Shown here one piece after another: positions 5,280 through 5,958 of a stretch of DNA of 5,958 bases. The first letter of the stretch is position 1; every line of letters starts with the position of its first letter. Origin of the DNA: Gammaproteobacteria bacterium UBA2168 (GTDB lineage Bacteria > Pseudomonadota > Gammaproteobacteria > Pseudomonadales > Azotimanducaceae). Below the pieces are notes generated by a model that did not search any database, was not told where the DNA came from, and saw only the letters and a program-made list of their open reading frames with translations. The translations under genes were made by a program, and so were the position numbers. The DNA is taken from NCBI GenBank assembly GCA_002327525.1, contig DCWG01000095.1:1-5958 (forward strand), read 5' to 3'.

Positions 5280-5958
5280 ATGGCCAGAATAGTCGGTAAC
5301 CTCACGCCTGAAGACGACTATACACACCCGCTTGGTGAAGAGAAAAACTTCAACGAGTCGGTCTATTTCAACTTTTTCGATCGCGCGCACAACCGCGGTG
5401 GGTTCGTGCGGATGGGTAATCGTGCCAATGAGGGTTACGCCGAGATGACGGTAATCGTCTGGAATCCGGATGGTTCGGCGCTGTTCAATTACGCCAAACC
5501 CGCCATTGCGCACAACGATGGGTGGGATGCGGGTGGATTGAAGGTCGAGGTGGTGCAAGCCACAGAGCGCATTCGTACCACCTACCTGGGAGATGCCCTG
5601 TACCTGGCGGATCCACGTGCCATGCAGGATCCGGGCAAGGCCTTTCGCGAAAACGAGAAACGGCGTCTCGAGATAGATCTGACACACATCGCTGTCGGCC
5701 CGCTGTACGGCCACGTCGGTGATCCCGACGATGGCAATCAGTTCGCGCGGGCGCACACCGAGCAGCACATGCGTGTGGAAGGGACCGTCCGCCTGGGTGA
5801 CGAACCGGCTCTCGAGTTCTCCGGGCACGGTCTGCGCGACCACTCGTGGGGCCCACGTTTCTGGCAGGCTACTCCCTCCTACCGCTGGATCACCGGCAAT
5901 TTTGGTGATGATCTCGGCATGATCGTGCGCACCAACGGCCAGGGTGAGGGCGGCGGGC
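5280..5958 (+). CDS. CrtC/AttH-like (lipocalin-fold) family protein, 3' end outside window
   Basis: The frame opens at ATG 5280 behind AGGAG and is still open at the right edge, giving 226 residues (MARIVGNLTPEDDYTHPLG...). There is no signal peptide or membrane segment, so it is probably cytoplasmic. The N-terminal ~170 residues look like a beta-rich domain (ESVYFNFFDR, GGFVRMGNRANEGYAEMTV, WNPDGSALFNY). After about residue 165 a second segment carries SGHGLRDHSWGPRFW (181-195) followed by YRWITGNFGDDLGMIV. The G-x-x-DHxWG pattern is that of the carotenoid hydratase CrtC / AttH superfamily. The two-part layout also fits, from memory, proteins catalogued as DUF7065-DUF7064, common in proteobacteria and actinobacteria that degrade lipids or steroids. 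The biochemical role is unknown and carotenoid hydratase activity should not be assumed. A family member would need perhaps 100 more residues beyond the window. A long antisense frame on the other strand is a shadow. Confidence 0.85.
   Translation, partial: MARIVGNLTPEDDYTHPLGEEKNFNESVYFNFFDRAHNRGGFVRMGNRANEGYAEMTVIVWNPDGSALFNYAKPAIAHNDGWDAGGLKVEVVQATERIRTTYLGDALYLADPRAMQDPGKAFRENEKRRLEIDLTHIAVGPLYGHVGDPDDGNQFARAHTEQHMRVEGTVRLGDEPALEFSGHGLRDHSWGPRFWQATPSYRWITGNFGDDLGMIVRTNGQGEGGG

Noticed and set aside
5268..5843. 191-residue open frame on the minus strand
   Set aside because: It lies antisense to the CrtC/AttH-like gene, which has a good ribosome binding site and recognisable motifs; the minus frame has no recognisable domain.
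1..5958. CRISPR array, insertion sequence or attachment site
   Set aside because: No regularly spaced repeats, transposase motifs or long terminal inverted repeats were seen; only short 8-mer repeats occur.

Overview
The window is a GC-rich bacterial segment. An RND-type exporter, a lipoprotein-type sulfatase with a Cys-type formylglycine motif and a CrtC/AttH-like protein suggest a Gram-negative proteobacterium, plausibly a marine or environmental gammaproteobacterium. That placement is inference from gene content only.

Layout. Positions 1-2120 (+) hold the C-terminal two thirds of an inner-membrane RND efflux pump that enters from the left. After a 28-bp gap comes a complete predicted outer-membrane lipoprotein sulfatase (2149-3636, +). 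From the sulfatase stop codon to about 5100 the DNA looks like a gene graveyard. It holds a frameshifted 5' stub of an MFS transporter (3633-3820, -), an apparently intact small periplasmic protein (3898-4365, -), a possible unrecognised decayed reading frame (4533-4814, +) containing a terminator-like hairpin, and a VOC/glyoxalase-type pseudogene (4815-5097, +) with a nonsense codon, an internal deletion and a frameshift. At 5280 a new gene with a good ribosome binding site starts and runs off the right edge. It is a large cytoplasmic-looking protein with a G-x-RDHSWGPR motif like that of the CrtC/AttH lipocalin-fold family.

How the genes may work together. The RND pump and sulfatase are close enough to share a transcript, giving an envelope-directed pair: export by the pump and desulfation of an external or periplasmic sulfate ester by the lipoprotein. 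The substrates cannot be read from the sequence. The genes right of 3636 show no functional link to this pair. No tRNA, rRNA, CRISPR array or insertion sequence was recognised, and no complete new multi-gene system is evident. The most unusual features are the set of mutually exclusive hairpins ending in a T-run at 4565-4613 and the layered decay of two or three genes in 3633-5097.
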